Source of the DNA: Sulfurisphaera javensis
GTDB lineage: Archaea; Thermoproteota; Thermoprotei_A; Sulfolobales; Sulfolobaceae
NCBI RefSeq assembly: GCF_041154675.1
Contig: NZ_AP031322.1
Span: 806,001 to 870,000 of the forward strand
Reading direction: 5' to 3'
Length of the DNA stretch: 64,000 nt
Part shown: piece after piece, positions 46,677-55,439 of the stretch
Position numbering within the stretch: the first letter of the stretch is position 1
Layout: every line of letters starts with the position of its first letter
Program-made: the position numbers and the translations under genes
The notes under the pieces: model-generated
The model's database searches: none
What the model was told of the DNA's origin: nothing
The model's input: only the letters and a program-made list of their open reading frames with translations

Positions 46677-47384
46677 GTGGTATGGATTATGATATCATCA
46701 GAATTGTTGCAGTCATTTTCTGATTATATGAATTGGAAAAATGAGAAAGTCTCACATAATTTTCCAAGAGAATTAATTAGAAAGATGGAAGAGTATTTGG
46801 TAAATAAGTATGGTGAAGATCTCATTGAAATAGGAGAATTTATACTTACAGCCTTAACTAATCCCTCTAATGAGAATGCAATAAAAATAATTTCAGAGAA
46901 ATACAAGAAAATAAAGGAAGAGATAGAGCTTTACAATTCTATTGTGGAGCATAATACTGTCATTGGAGAATATAAGGAAATGGCAGAAAAGAAGTTGGCA
47001 AAATTGATAGACACCTTAATGAAAAATCAAGAGGGATTTGAGAAAGAGGCATCTAAGGATTATTCTGGTATATTTTTAATTTCTTATTATATGATTTATC
47101 TGGATTTCATAACTAAATTGTATTTGATGCTAGCAGATTTAAAGCTAGCCAAACCAAATGTGAGAACTATAGATTTGCCCTATGAAAGAAAAATTATCAA
47201 CTTAATAAATACTGCAGTATTTCTTTTCGCAATACCCATTATCATATACTTAGAAAAAGGTAAAATTATGGGAGAACTCACGTACCTTCAAGGCATTATG
47301 TTATACTTCATAACTAAAGATAGAACATTTGTGAATCCGAATTCTCTAGGTTATAAGTTATTCTTGGCTGTTTTTAATGACTAA
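46677..47384 (+). CDS. Helical protein preceding a PIN gene
   Basis: 235 residues (start GTG 46677, or ATG 46689 for 231). Long helices dominate (FPRELIRKMEEYLVNKYGEDLIEIGEFIL; IKIISEKYKKIKEEIELYNSIVEHN), with one hydrophobic stretch (INTAVFLFAIPIIIYL). The stop overlaps the start of the PIN gene by 8 bases, so the two form a pair. It could be an antitoxin or scaffold for the PIN protein, but it is larger than normal antitoxins. Family unknown. Confidence 0.6.
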   Translation: MVWIMISSELLQSFSDYMNWKNEKVSHNFPRELIRKMEEYLVNKYGEDLIEIGEFILTALTNPSNENAIKIISEKYKKIKEEIELYNSIVEHNTVIGEYKEMAEKKLAKLIDTLMKNQEGFEKEASKDYSGIFLISYYMIYLDFITKLYLMLADLKLAKPNVRTIDLPYERKIINLINTAVFLFAIPIIIYLEKGKIMGELTYLQGIMLYFITKDRTFVNPNSLGYKLFLAVFND

Positions 47385-48238
47385 AGCAGTTTTCGTAGAC
47401 ACAAATATCTTAATTTTTTGGTTATTTGAACTAGATAATATAAGTTATAAACAAGTAAATAACTTAATAGAGTGCGTAAATAAAAAAGGTGAAAAGCCTA
47501 AAATTTTAGAGAAAACAGTTACAGAACTAAATATGATTATATCAGATGCTTTTCTAATGACTAGTAAAATTTTAATAAATAACTTAAGAGTTGACTGGGA
47601 TTCTCTAACAATTTCAGAAAGGAAAAAGTTATTAGATGAAATAGAAAGAGATTATGATAAAAAGTATGATGATGCATACAATAAATTAAATGTTGAATTG
47701 AAAAATTTTATACCGCGAGGAGGAGTAAGAGTTTTAGTAAGCAAAAAGCTTTTCAAAGCTATTTATAAAGAGATTATCAATAAGACATACAAGGAAATAC
47801 AAGAATATCTTAACCCGAAAGAATTAAATAATTTGCTTACAGCTATTCAAGTTTTTAGAATAAGACCTTTTTTTGAAATAATTGAGCTTTCTAAAACTTT
47901 TTTGTCTAATATTTCGGTTGATGAAATAACAATTATATATGAAGGAATTTTTAAAGCGATGAGAAACGTAAAAAAAAACTCCTAGTTTAATCGATAAAAT
48001 GACATTTGTTTCCTTATATATACTTTTACGGGAAAAGACATATAATAAGATTATATTCGTAAGTAACGATATTGATTTCAAAAGAATATACACTTATGTA
48101 TACGATTATACAAAAGACATCATTAGTGGAAAAAGAGATCCCAGAAGGTATTTGGTAAGTGATACTGAGAAGGTTTTAGAAACATTAAATAATTTGAAGA
48201 TTACTGATCTGAGCAGTTTTAGCTGTAACGAATTATGA
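47377..48238 (+). CDS. PIN-domain protein split by an A9 frameshift
   Basis: The first frame (202 codons) opens with AVFVDTNILIFWLFEL, a PIN N-terminus, has a long helical insert (residues 60-190), and ends VKKNS right after an A9 run (47970-47978). The second frame continues TPSLIDKMTFVSLYILLREK and then KIIFVSNDIDFKR, the PIN C-terminal strand with its Asp. Removing one A joins them into one protein of about 286 residues. The gap contains no unrelated bases, so the gene is whole except for this one base. Options are mutation, sequencing error, transcriptional slippage or +1 recoding. It overlaps its upstream partner by 8 bases. Confidence 0.65.
47970..47978 (+). promoter_or_regulatory. A9 slippery run in the PIN gene
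   Basis: Nine consecutive A residues directly before the premature stop. Loss of one A (or +1 slippage by RNA polymerase or ribosome) restores the reading frame of the PIN domain. Confidence 0.5.
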
Positions 48239-48489
48239 TAAAGAAGTTGCTTGTTAGTGCTTATAAATTAAAAATAAGCTTTCACCAAGATTAATAATAT
48301 TTTATGGTTGGTTTTGAAGTGGGTCTATAATATCGTTTCTAAGTCATAAGTTGTTGTAATAGCTTTTTCGAATATTTTTAAACTTGTTAGTATATAAACC
48401 TCATCTTTCAATCTTTATGTAAAGATCTAAATCCTCAGTTTTTCCTTATCATTGTGATATCTTTTGATAACAAAATTAATAAATAGGTA
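48239..48489. other. Promoter region of the sedolisin gene
   Basis: 250 AT-rich bases. A TATA-like sequence is present near 48455-48465, before ATG 48490. No gene. Confidence 0.35.
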
Positions 48490-50304
48490 ATGGAAAGTTT
48501 AATTATGCAAAAAGTTTCGATATTGTTTATTTTAATTCTACTAATAATCTCGGGAATTGTAAGTATAGCTGGACAACAACAATACTATTATATACAAACT
48601 ACATCACCTCAATATTCCATCTTACCCGGTTCAGTGTTCGTTCAACCATTAAATCAATCAGAAGAGCTTTACATTGCCGTTTTGTTGAACTTTACAAACA
48701 TTTCTTCTCTCGAAAACTATCTTAATCAAATTTACTTATTACCTTCTAATTTTCATCATTGGCTAACTCCCTCACAGTTTAGAGAGTATTATTATCCTTC
48801 ACAGAGTTATGTCAATTCCCTAATAAACTATCTTGAGTCTTATGGACTACAATTTAAAGGCCAATATGGTTTAGCATTAGTATTTAAAGGAACAGTAGGC
48901 GAAATAGAGAAAGCATTTAGCACTTACATTAACGTTTACTATTACCCCTTCAAAGACTTATATTGGTTTGGACAAGTAGGAATTGTTGATATAGGCCCAT
49001 TTTACTATTATAGTAATAATGTTACAGCATCTTTGCCTTATAATATTGGTAAGTATGTTTTAGGGATTGTAGGTATTGATAGTGTTGATCCAAAGGTTAT
49101 AAGCGTATTAAAAGATAGTGCTTGGCATTTAAATATAACTAGAGCAGAACAAAATGGGTTAATATCTAAAATAGTAATTTCTCCAATAACTATTCAAGAG
49201 TACTTTAACTTTACTAAAGCTTATGGAGTAGGTTGGACTGGTAAAGGTAGTGATATTGCAATAGAAGGAGTACCAGAATGTTATGTTAATGTATCCGACA
49301 TATACTATTTCTGGAAGCTTTATAATATTCCAAGGACTGGAAGTCTTTCTGTGATAACTTTTGGTAATGACACATCTGGAGGACAGTCTGCTGAAAATGA
49401 GTTAGATGCTGAATGGAGTGGTGCTTTTGCACCCGGTGCTAATATTACAATAGTCTTTAGTGATGGTTACGTTGGTGGGCCAGCATTAGTTGGTAATTTG
49501 CTCAATTATTGGTATGAGTACTATTACATGGTTAACTATTTAGATCCTAACGTAATTTCTGTCTCAGTAACGGTCCCAGAATCTTTCTTAGCCGCCTACT
49601 ATCCAGCTATGCTTTATTTGATTCATAATATGATGTTACAGGCTGCTGCAGAAGGTATCTCAGTTTTAGCAGCATCTGGTGATTGGGGATATGAGAGTGA
49701 TCATCCGCCACCAAACTTCCATATTGGAATATACAATACTATTTGGTATCCAGAAAGTGATCCTTATGTTACATCAGTAGGTGGAATATTCCTAAACGCT
49801 TCATCAAATGGAAGTATTGTAAGTTTCTCTGGATGGGATTACAGTACTGGTGGAGTTAGTGTAGTGTTTCCGGCACAATATTATGAGTTAACCTCTCTTA
49901 TTCCAGACACTCCAACATTTGCAAGGACTTATCCAGATATTGCATTTGTCTCTGCTGGTGGTTATAATATTCCAGAGTTCGGTTTTGGTTTACCATTAAT
50001 ATTTCAAGGTAAACTGTACTTATGGTATGGTACTAGTGGGGCTGCACCAATAACTGCTGCTATGATTTCATTACCTGGTGTAAGATTTGGTGCTTTAAAC
50101 TTTGCATTGTATCACATTTCCTATAGTGGTATTATAATATCACCTTTAGGCAAATTCCAAGGATTATCAGCATGGATTCCAATAACATCTGGTGCAAACC
50201 CATTGCCAGCACACTACGGTTGGAACTTTGTTACTGGTCCAGGGACGTATAATGCATATGCAATGGTATATGACTTGCTACTATATTCTGGCTTAACTTC
50301 GTAA
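48490..50304 (+). CDS. Secreted sedolisin-type (S53) acid protease
   Basis: 604 residues. A signal sequence (VSILFILILLIISGIVSIAG) is followed by a pro-domain of about 160 residues (EELYIAVLLNFTNISSLENYL...LTPSQFREYYYPS...), the S53 activation domain. The catalytic domain shows E302 and D306 (SAENELDAEWS), the oxyanion D398 (ASGDWGYES) and the nucleophile S516 (GTSGAAPITAA). These are the Ser-Glu-Asp sedolisin residues with the usual E-x3-D spacing. The calcium site is probably in the Asp/Gly-rich end. It digests proteins at low pH outside the cell, suiting an acidophile. Starts at ATG 48490 or ATG 48505 are both possible. Confidence 0.9.
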   Translation: MESLIMQKVSILFILILLIISGIVSIAGQQQYYYIQTTSPQYSILPGSVFVQPLNQSEELYIAVLLNFTNISSLENYLNQIYLLPSNFHHWLTPSQFREYYYPSQSYVNSLINYLESYGLQFKGQYGLALVFKGTVGEIEKAFSTYINVYYYPFKDLYWFGQVGIVDIGPFYYYSNNVTASLPYNIGKYVLGIVGIDSVDPKVISVLKDSAWHLNITRAEQNGLISKIVISPITIQEYFNFTKAYGVGWTGKGSDIAIEGVPECYVNVSDIYYFWKLYNIPRTGSLSVITFGNDTSGGQSAENELDAEWSGAFAPGANITIVFSDGYVGGPALVGNLLNYWYEYYYMVNYLDPNVISVSVTVPESFLAAYYPAMLYLIHNMMLQAAAEGISVLAASGDWGYESDHPPPNFHIGIYNTIWYPESDPYVTSVGGIFLNASSNGSIVSFSGWDYSTGGVSVVFPAQYYELTSLIPDTPTFARTYPDIAFVSAGGYNIPEFGFGLPLIFQGKLYLWYGTSGAAPITAAMISLPGVRFGALNFALYHISYSGIIISPLGKFQGLSAWIPITSGANPLPAHYGWNFVTGPGTYNAYAMVYDLLLYSGLTS

Positions 50305-50460
50305 AATAAATGATATCACATAGATGCCCAGTATTAGCTCAAGAATTGAAAGATAAAGCAATACTGGTTTTACCTTAGGTCTAGCAAAATATGCTATTAG
50401 TCCGGTAAGTGATGCAATAGTTAGACCTATAGCTACTCCTCTAAAATAAAGAAGATCCAT
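50293..50460 (-). CDS. 55-residue two-helix membrane protein
   Basis: ATG 50460 to the stop at 50293 encodes MDLLYFRGVAIGLTIASLTG, a short basic turn (ARPKVKPV), and a second hydrophobic helix (LLYLSILELILGIYVISFIL). It overlaps the end of the convergent sedolisin gene by 12 bases. A TATA-like stretch lies about 30 bases upstream on the minus strand. Clean two-span topology supports a real gene; function unknown. Confidence 0.55.
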   Translation of the reverse strand: MDLLYFRGVAIGLTIASLTGLIAYFARPKVKPVLLYLSILELILGIYVISFILRS

Positions 50461-50574
50461 TATAAATTTTTTAATCTTTCAATATTTAAGTTTTTCCTTT
50501 TCATAGAAGTATTTTTATTTTCTTCTTTCAATAATCACGTAAAAGATTTATTTCACTATATCATAAATTAATTT

Positions 50575-50982
50575 ATGATAAATAGAAGAGGAATAATTAT
50601 AATGACAATCTTTTCGATTTTTTATGCCATGCTTGAGTTAGGAATGGTTTGGGACCCTTCTCAGATTTCTACTTCCCCTAAATGGATGAAGGATATTTTT
50701 ACTCCATTTGTTTCTTTATACTTCTATAGGATTATCTATATTGTATTATTTGGATTTCCTTCATATTTGGCATCGGGAAAATTACTATCTTTAGAAACTA
50801 TATGGTATATTATTTATGGTTCTACGATGGAAGATATAATTTATTGGATTTTTGATCTTCATATTCCTTATTCATGGGCATGGTTTTACCCAGTATACTT
50901 AGGCATTCCAATAGATGACGTTATAAGTGTAATTATTCTTATATTATTAGGTAAAAAAATAAAAATTGAATTAAAAAGATAA
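50575..50982 (+). CDS. Small membrane protein of unknown function
   Basis: 135 residues with about four hydrophobic segments (IIIMTIFSIFYAMLELGMVW; FVSLYFYRIIYIVLFGFPSYLA; LETIWYIIYGSTMEDIIYWIF; IPIDDVISVIILILLG). The conserved-looking polar motif STMEDIIYWIFDLHIPYSWAWFYP faces the membrane. Family not recognised. A TATA-like run precedes the ATG closely, indicating leaderless transcription. Confidence 0.6.
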   Translation: MINRRGIIIMTIFSIFYAMLELGMVWDPSQISTSPKWMKDIFTPFVSLYFYRIIYIVLFGFPSYLASGKLLSLETIWYIIYGSTMEDIIYWIFDLHIPYSWAWFYPVYLGIPIDDVISVIILILLGKKIKIELKR

Positions 50983-51559
50983 GAATATTTTTAGATCTCT
51001 TCTTATGAGACTATAGATACTCTTACTTCTCTAATGGTTTCATTAAAGTGTTCATTGATTTATGATCTATTAATCACTTTGTTACCAGTGCACAAAGACA
51101 TCCTATTTATCAAGAAATAAATCACGACTTTATTAAGTTCGATAAGTTTTTAAACTGCTCTCTATATCTTTAAAACATAAGATAGTCTAAAACTTTCCGG
51201 AAAATACCAACGAGTCTTTACATACCATAGGATATATATCGTCCTTTATATGGACATACTTTTACAGATTCGTTATGCGAGTAATTAATTTTTATAGGAA
51301 AAACAGATGGATCCTTCTATGAAGTTTCATTTGTTAGATTGTCTAAACGTACTAGCTAACCGATATTTATATAGTAAGTCCGGTAAGTTTTTAAACCCTT
51401 CTTACATTACCAATGACCTAAAATAGCTCAAAACTTCCTGGAATGATTAACGTTATGAAAGATACTGTTTATAACTATGATCAGAGTTTCCGTAGCCATT
51501 AACGACTAAATAACTATAGAAAGTCTAAAAATAATTTATATCCTTACAAAAAGTGTGGG
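50983..51559. other. Gene-less stretch with degenerate repeats
   Basis: Around 51147 and 51394 the sequence AAGTTTTTAAAC is followed at some distance by CTAAAACTTTCCGG and CTCAAAACTTCCTGG respectively. This suggests two old copies of an element of 60-80 bases. No coding frame was found. Confidence 0.3.
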
Positions 51560-51625
51560 AAGAAAGCCTTTGGGTGGGGATGAATACACGTAATATTTAA
51601 ATAATACTGCTAGATAAGAGCCATC

Positions 51626-52189
51626 ATGGTTAGGGCTTCAGAGCGAGCTATCCGCGAGGACATTTCCATCGAGGAGGAAATCGTGACTGTAAGAATGAAG
51701 ATTTCCTCCTCTGCTCTAAAGCCCCTAGCCGAAAAATACATGAAGCCAAAAAAATTCGTGCTAGGTTGGTTATATGAGAATAAAACAACTTCTATTAAAG
51801 AAGTACATCACGGAGTATATAAAGTGCTAAGAGAGGAATATGGCCTACCATCCAAGTTAACACAAGATTGTTATCGTGATGCAATAGCAACATACAAAGG
51901 ATGGTTAAAGAATCCTAGAAGGGGAAGATTCCCAATACTGAAAAACATCTCCTTATGGTTAACACCAAGACTTAGCTATATTGATTTTGAAAACAAGAAG
52001 GTGAAAATTCTAGGAGAGTGTTCTAAGTGTGGTTCGAGAATGGTTGAATCTGGTTATCGTATGCTTAAGTGTTAAAAGTGTGGTTTTGAGGATCATCGTG
52101 ATTATATAGCCGTAATGAACTTGTATGGGAGGGGGTCTCTGACCCTCTCAACTGCCTCCCAAATGAGAGATGTAATCCCGAATCGATGA
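51626..52189 (+). pseudogene. tnpB: TnpB with internal deletion of the RuvC core
   Basis: The first 130 or so codons are the N-terminal region of TnpB ([61 protein letters not shown]). After VKILGE the sequence jumps to the zinc finger [18 protein letters not shown]. The RuvC-I and RuvC-II parts, some 200 residues, are missing. A TAA then interrupts the zinc finger, after which [21 protein letters not shown] and the C-terminal tail continue to about 52189. The nuclease cannot be active. The 3' end, which in active elements overlaps the guide RNA, is well kept. Confidence 0.75.
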
Positions 52190-52220
52190 GGGGAACCTCC
52201 GCCTTAGGCGGAGGAAGTCA
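52080..52220 (+). ncRNA. Possible omega-RNA scaffold retained at the element's right end
   Basis: In IS605-type elements the guide RNA is made from the 3' end of tnpB and the right end. Here two hairpins remain: GAGGGGGTC / GACCCTCTC near 52128-52150, and CCTCCGCC (52196-52203) / GGCGGAGG (52207-52214) with a TTA loop. The sequence is undamaged while the protein gene is deleted. Whether it is transcribed is unknown. Confidence 0.4.
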
Positions 52221-52282
52221 GTAGCAACACCAACTCCCCAAGCCTCCTCATTTGGATCATAAATGACTATTGAATACGTCAT
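52221..52282 (-). pseudogene. N-terminal fragment of a DUF1028 gene
   Basis: ATG 52282 reads MTYSIVIYDPNEEAWGVGVA, the characteristic start of DUF1028 Ntn-hydrolase-like proteins, and is cut at the TnpB element's right end after about 20 codons. The rest was not found on the other side of the element. Confidence 0.6.
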
Positions 52283-52363
52283 ATTATATCCTCATAAGTT
52301 CTGATATAAAAAGGTATAATAGATATATCTAAAATTTATTAGGATATAATTGTAACTAATATT

Positions 52364-52540
52364 ATGTATGACTGGTTTAAGGAGATGAGAAAAGAAAGCC
52401 CAGTTTACTATGATGGTAAAGCTTGGAATTTATTTAAGTATAGTGATTGCAAAATAGTTCTTAATGATCACAAAAGATTTTCCTCTAATTTAACTGGCTA
52501 TAATGATAAGGTTGAGCAAGCTAAAACTTATCGTACTTAG
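52364..52540 (+). pseudogene. N-terminal remnant of a CYP119-type cytochrome P450
   Basis: ATG 52364 encodes MYDWFKEMRKESPVYYDGKA and continues through KIVLNDHKRFSSNLTGYND before a stop at 52540. This matches, from memory, the first 55 or so residues of the thermostable Sulfolobales P450 CYP119, especially the S. tokodaii form. The rest of the roughly 365-residue enzyme, including the haem-binding Cys, is gone. It sits between the TnpB scar and the defence island, so the island or the IS probably replaced it. Confidence 0.8.
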
Positions 52541-52628
52541 TAGTCTGTTAGGGAATTGCTTAAAGTAGTGTGAATATATAAAACGAAAGTGTTACCTTTT
52601 TCTCTCATAATAACGTATTACCCACTCC

Positions 52629-52636
52629 CTTATAAT
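52629..52636 (+). promoter_or_regulatory. Predicted TATA box of the DUF1156-like gene
   Basis: CTTATAAT ends 16 bases before ATG 52652, predicting a transcript that starts at or very near the start codon, typical for leaderless genes here. Confidence 0.4.
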
Positions 52637-52651
52637 TGACAATTTATTCGT

Positions 52652-54220
52652 ATGAGAAATCTTAATCGAGTGAAATTTATAGGTAGTGTAACATATTGGA
52701 ATAAGAAAAGGAAAGAAAAGGGTTACGATCCTTTTGCTTTAACCAGTAAGACTTATTGCGGTTTCAATGATCCTGCTCCATTATTCAAAAAGCTTCTTTC
52801 ATTCTATCGTGGAAGTCATAGCAGAAATAACATTAACAAAATCTCTTTCAAATTAAATTCCTTTCTAATTACTTGCCCATATTGTGGTGAGAGATTTGAA
52901 GTTGAAGATAGCAGAGTCATACGTTGTCCTAAATGTGGAAATGTAATCAAAAAGGTGGACTTTAAAACTTGGAATAACAATCTTGATCTTTTCCTTAAAG
53001 GAGAAATTACTTTAAAACAACTCTTAGACTCTCCAGTAGTAATGAAAGATTTTCCACAAGAGATTCAACAGTACTATTTAACACCAGACTTTCCAGATGA
53101 AGAACTTAATTTCAGAGTTTCTAAATACGGTTTTGATAAAGTTTACAAGTACTTTTCTCCAAACCAGTTACTTACAATAATTAAATTGACAGAGCGCATA
53201 AGGAGAAGTAAGCTAGAGGAAAGAATAACCTTATCTCTTGCTTTAATAGATTTCCTAACCTTTAACACTATATTTTCTAAATTTCAAGGTAACAGTGTTT
53301 TAGGCATTTTTAATGAAGGTGAGCCAAAAGTAGTGTGGAAATGGGCTGAACTAGACGCGGATGCAATTTATTACTTTGTGAGAAAGATAAGGAAGAGGGA
53401 AGAATGCAACTCTGACAGACTAGTATCTTATCCCTTCACTTTAGATTTAGATCTTTATGAGAAAATGGTTAATTTCTACTTTCCATTTTTGAAGAGAGCT
53501 TTAAGTGACGTTGACTCTTTCTATTTAATTCCAAATCTCTTCAAAGAAGAATTCTTTGAATGCTTAGATTCTGACTGTAATTCATATGTAGAGAAGAAAT
53601 CTTATCAAGTAGAGAAAGATATTGAAAAGATAATTAACAAACCCGGAATACTCTATCTTAGAACTTTTGAAGATGTCGAAATAGCAGTGGCTCACTTTCA
53701 TGTAAAAAGAGTAAGCAAAGTAGGAAGTTTTTATGCTACTGAAATTGAAGCCAGAGATAATAATAAGTTTCTTATTCCAACTCAAATAATTTGTGAAAGT
53801 GAAATAAAAGGAGATGATGTAAGTTTTCTTCTAAACGCACTATCCTCATGTGCAGATAGATTTACGTCTGCAAGGATTATTGGAATTAAAGGTGAGAAAG
53901 AATTGTTAAGAAAAATATATAACGAAACGTTTAAGCTAATTGACAAGTATGTTGGAACAATATCACTTTCAAACAAAGTTGAGAAAGTCTACGTTATTGG
54001 AAGAAAATATGGGAAATCAAAAGAGTTCTTCAAACTCCTTTATAGGATAACTGGAGGTGTAATAGTTAAATATGATAATAAATCACCAATAGCTTACGCT
54101 TTAAAGTATTTGCAAGGTGAGATAGAGGAGGAGGAATTAGATTATGAAAGTAAGCAAATAGCCCTATTACTTAAAGGCACTGATAACCAAACCTCTTCAC
54201 AAATTCGCAAACTGTCCTAG
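52652..54220 (+). CDS. DUF1156-related protein without methylase motif, zinc ribbon
   Basis: 522 residues. A zinc ribbon at C75, C78, C92 and C95 (CPYCG...CPKCG) is followed by [23 protein letters not shown] (residues 106-128), YFSPNQLL (167-174) and [17 protein letters not shown] (228-244). The same blocks, in the same order, occur in the DUF1156 methylase encoded at 61782-64000 (WNKNLERFLNGEISLEEL, YNPRQLL, TWNWAEISPLAD). The methylase then has DPPY; this protein has none. It is thus a probable non-catalytic relative of the methylase, able perhaps to bind the same DNA or partners. It converges on the MBL gene with a 50-base overlap and has its own promoter. The C-terminal 250 residues are unrecognised. 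Confidence 0.7.
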   Translation: MRNLNRVKFIGSVTYWNKKRKEKGYDPFALTSKTYCGFNDPAPLFKKLLSFYRGSHSRNNINKISFKLNSFLITCPYCGERFEVEDSRVIRCPKCGNVIKKVDFKTWNNNLDLFLKGEITLKQLLDSPVVMKDFPQEIQQYYLTPDFPDEELNFRVSKYGFDKVYKYFSPNQLLTIIKLTERIRRSKLEERITLSLALIDFLTFNTIFSKFQGNSVLGIFNEGEPKVVWKWAELDADAIYYFVRKIRKREECNSDRLVSYPFTLDLDLYEKMVNFYFPFLKRALSDVDSFYLIPNLFKEEFFECLDSDCNSYVEKKSYQVEKDIEKIINKPGILYLRTFEDVEIAVAHFHVKRVSKVGSFYATEIEARDNNKFLIPTQIICESEIKGDDVSFLLNALSSCADRFTSARIIGIKGEKELLRKIYNETFKLIDKYVGTISLSNKVEKVYVIGRKYGKSKEFFKLLYRITGGVIVKYDNKSPIAYALKYLQGEIEEEELDYESKQIALLLKGTDNQTSSQIRKLS

Positions 54221-55439
54221 AAGCTTCTGTGTGCACTGGAATCACGTATTTTGGCTTTATCGTATCCAGTATATCCCTTAATTCATAAGGATAATAATGA
54301 CCAGAAATCCTTAGCCTATAAACTATAAAACCTAAAGTCTTAAACCATACATCCTCAACACTTTCATCCTCTCCACTTTCGCTTTTAGTTTCAGTTGACA
54401 ATGATATTACGACAGTTCCCTCAAGGTTCTTAAGTTTTCTAGCTAATTCTATTGGCTCATCTTTCGCTGTTAAAATCACATATTCGGATTGAGATTTAGT
54501 TAGTTCTTCTTCATCAACTACCTCAAAGACTTGTTCAAAGTTTTCATCAAGTAATTGGTAAATTTCCTTATTCCATCCAAATCTTCTTGTCCAATAATCA
54601 ATCATCTTTAGTAATCTTCTATTTGTAATTACTGGTTTCCTACCATAGTAATTAACATAATGCAAAATTGTAAATATTGCCTCAACATCTAGAGGGTCTA
54701 ACAAAACCATGATAAGGGAGTTTTTATGTATGTTAAAAATCTCAAAAACAATGTTATTGAAAGTATATTCGTTAGTGGGAGTTGAAGGTGATGAAAAGTT
54801 AGTTCCTTCAATTATTAAAACGTCTGTGGAATAACCTTTTGCAGTTATTTCCTTTAAAAGTAACTTATTGTGAATCTTTGAATGTAATTCCGAATCAATA
54901 CTATCAATTGGAGAGGTAAGCCTAAAGTCTCCAGTGTAAAGTATTCTCACGTTTGGATTGTTCAAATAGTAAGCAACTGCTGGATAAGCACTATGTTCTA
55001 CGTAAAAAGGAATTACATTATCTTGATTTGAAATTGCATTATTAATATTTATAGCGACAGAAGGTGGTACGTAAGTTGTCCAGCCTGGGGAGTTCTTATA
55101 AGGTTCAAGAAATTTTTCCAATATCTCAGTATCTGGCACATAAACTTCAGCATCTGGGGGTAGATGAAATAAAAGACCCAAATGGTCCAAATGATAATGG
55201 GATATGAAGATCTTTTTGTATTCATCTGATGGCGGAATTATTCCTAATTCCTTCATTTCTTGAGGACTAAGTGGTTGTATCCTTGTATTGTAAAACTTGC
55301 GAAATCTTGAGAACCGTATCCCTTGATCAAAGACTATCTCAGAATCCTTATCCTTTATTACAATACAATTTCCTCCTATTTCATTATAACCTTGAAGTAT
55401 TTTTATCTCAACTCCGTTTACAGTCTTAGTTACAGTCAT
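54171..55439 (-). CDS. RNase J-like beta-CASP metallo-beta-lactamase nuclease
   Basis: 422 residues. The MBL metal motif HYHLDHLG gives H81, H83, D85 and H86; H149 (VEHSAYP) and D171 (YTGDFR) complete it. The beta-CASP region follows ([36 protein letters not shown]) and the C-terminal His is H403 in VIPVHTE. The order is that of RNase J/CPSF-type nucleases acting on RNA or DNA. N-terminal [24 protein letters not shown] is RNase J-like. It is the last gene of the defence operon, overlapping the helicase gene by 4 bases, which suggests it is the cutting component. Confidence 0.85.
   Translation of the reverse strand: MTVTKTVNGVEIKILQGYNEIGGNCIVIKDKDSEIVFDQGIRFSRFRKFYNTRIQPLSPQEMKELGIIPPSDEYKKIFISHYHLDHLGLLFHLPPDAEVYVPDTEILEKFLEPYKNSPGWTTYVPPSVAININNAISNQDNVIPFYVEHSAYPAVAYYLNNPNVRILYTGDFRLTSPIDSIDSELHSKIHNKLLLKEITAKGYSTDVLIIEGTNFSSPSTPTNEYTFNNIVFEIFNIHKNSLIMVLLDPLDVEAIFTILHYVNYYGRKPVITNRRLLKMIDYWTRRFGWNKEIYQLLDENFEQVFEVVDEEELTKSQSEYVILTAKDEPIELARKLKNLEGTVVISLSTETKSESGEDESVEDVWFKTLGFIVYRLRISGHYYPYELRDILDTIKPKYVIPVHTEASRTVCEFVKRFGYQCL

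Larger units (their letters stand above)
51560..52220 (+). mobile_element. IS200/IS605-type (IS1341-like) derivative, internally deleted
   Basis: The element is defined by a truncated TnpB gene and, at its right end, hairpins ending with GGCGGAGGAAGTCA. The left boundary is approximate (near GGGTGGGGATGAATAC, 51571-51586). No TnpA is present. The right end abuts a broken DUF1028 gene, marking the insertion point. Confidence 0.6.

Noticed and set aside
47999-48238. A separate 79-residue gene downstream of the PIN gene
   Set aside because: Its sequence is the C-terminal part of the PIN domain in a shifted frame, so it is not an independent gene.
50330-50360. CAAGAATTGAAAG resembling the end of Sulfolobales CRISPR repeats
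   Set aside because: Single occurrence, inside a small membrane-protein frame, with no repeat spacing around it.
51138-51440. Degenerate 60-80-base repeats as a regulatory tandem array
   Set aside because: Similarity between the two copies is weak and could be due to AT bias; mentioned only as a region note.
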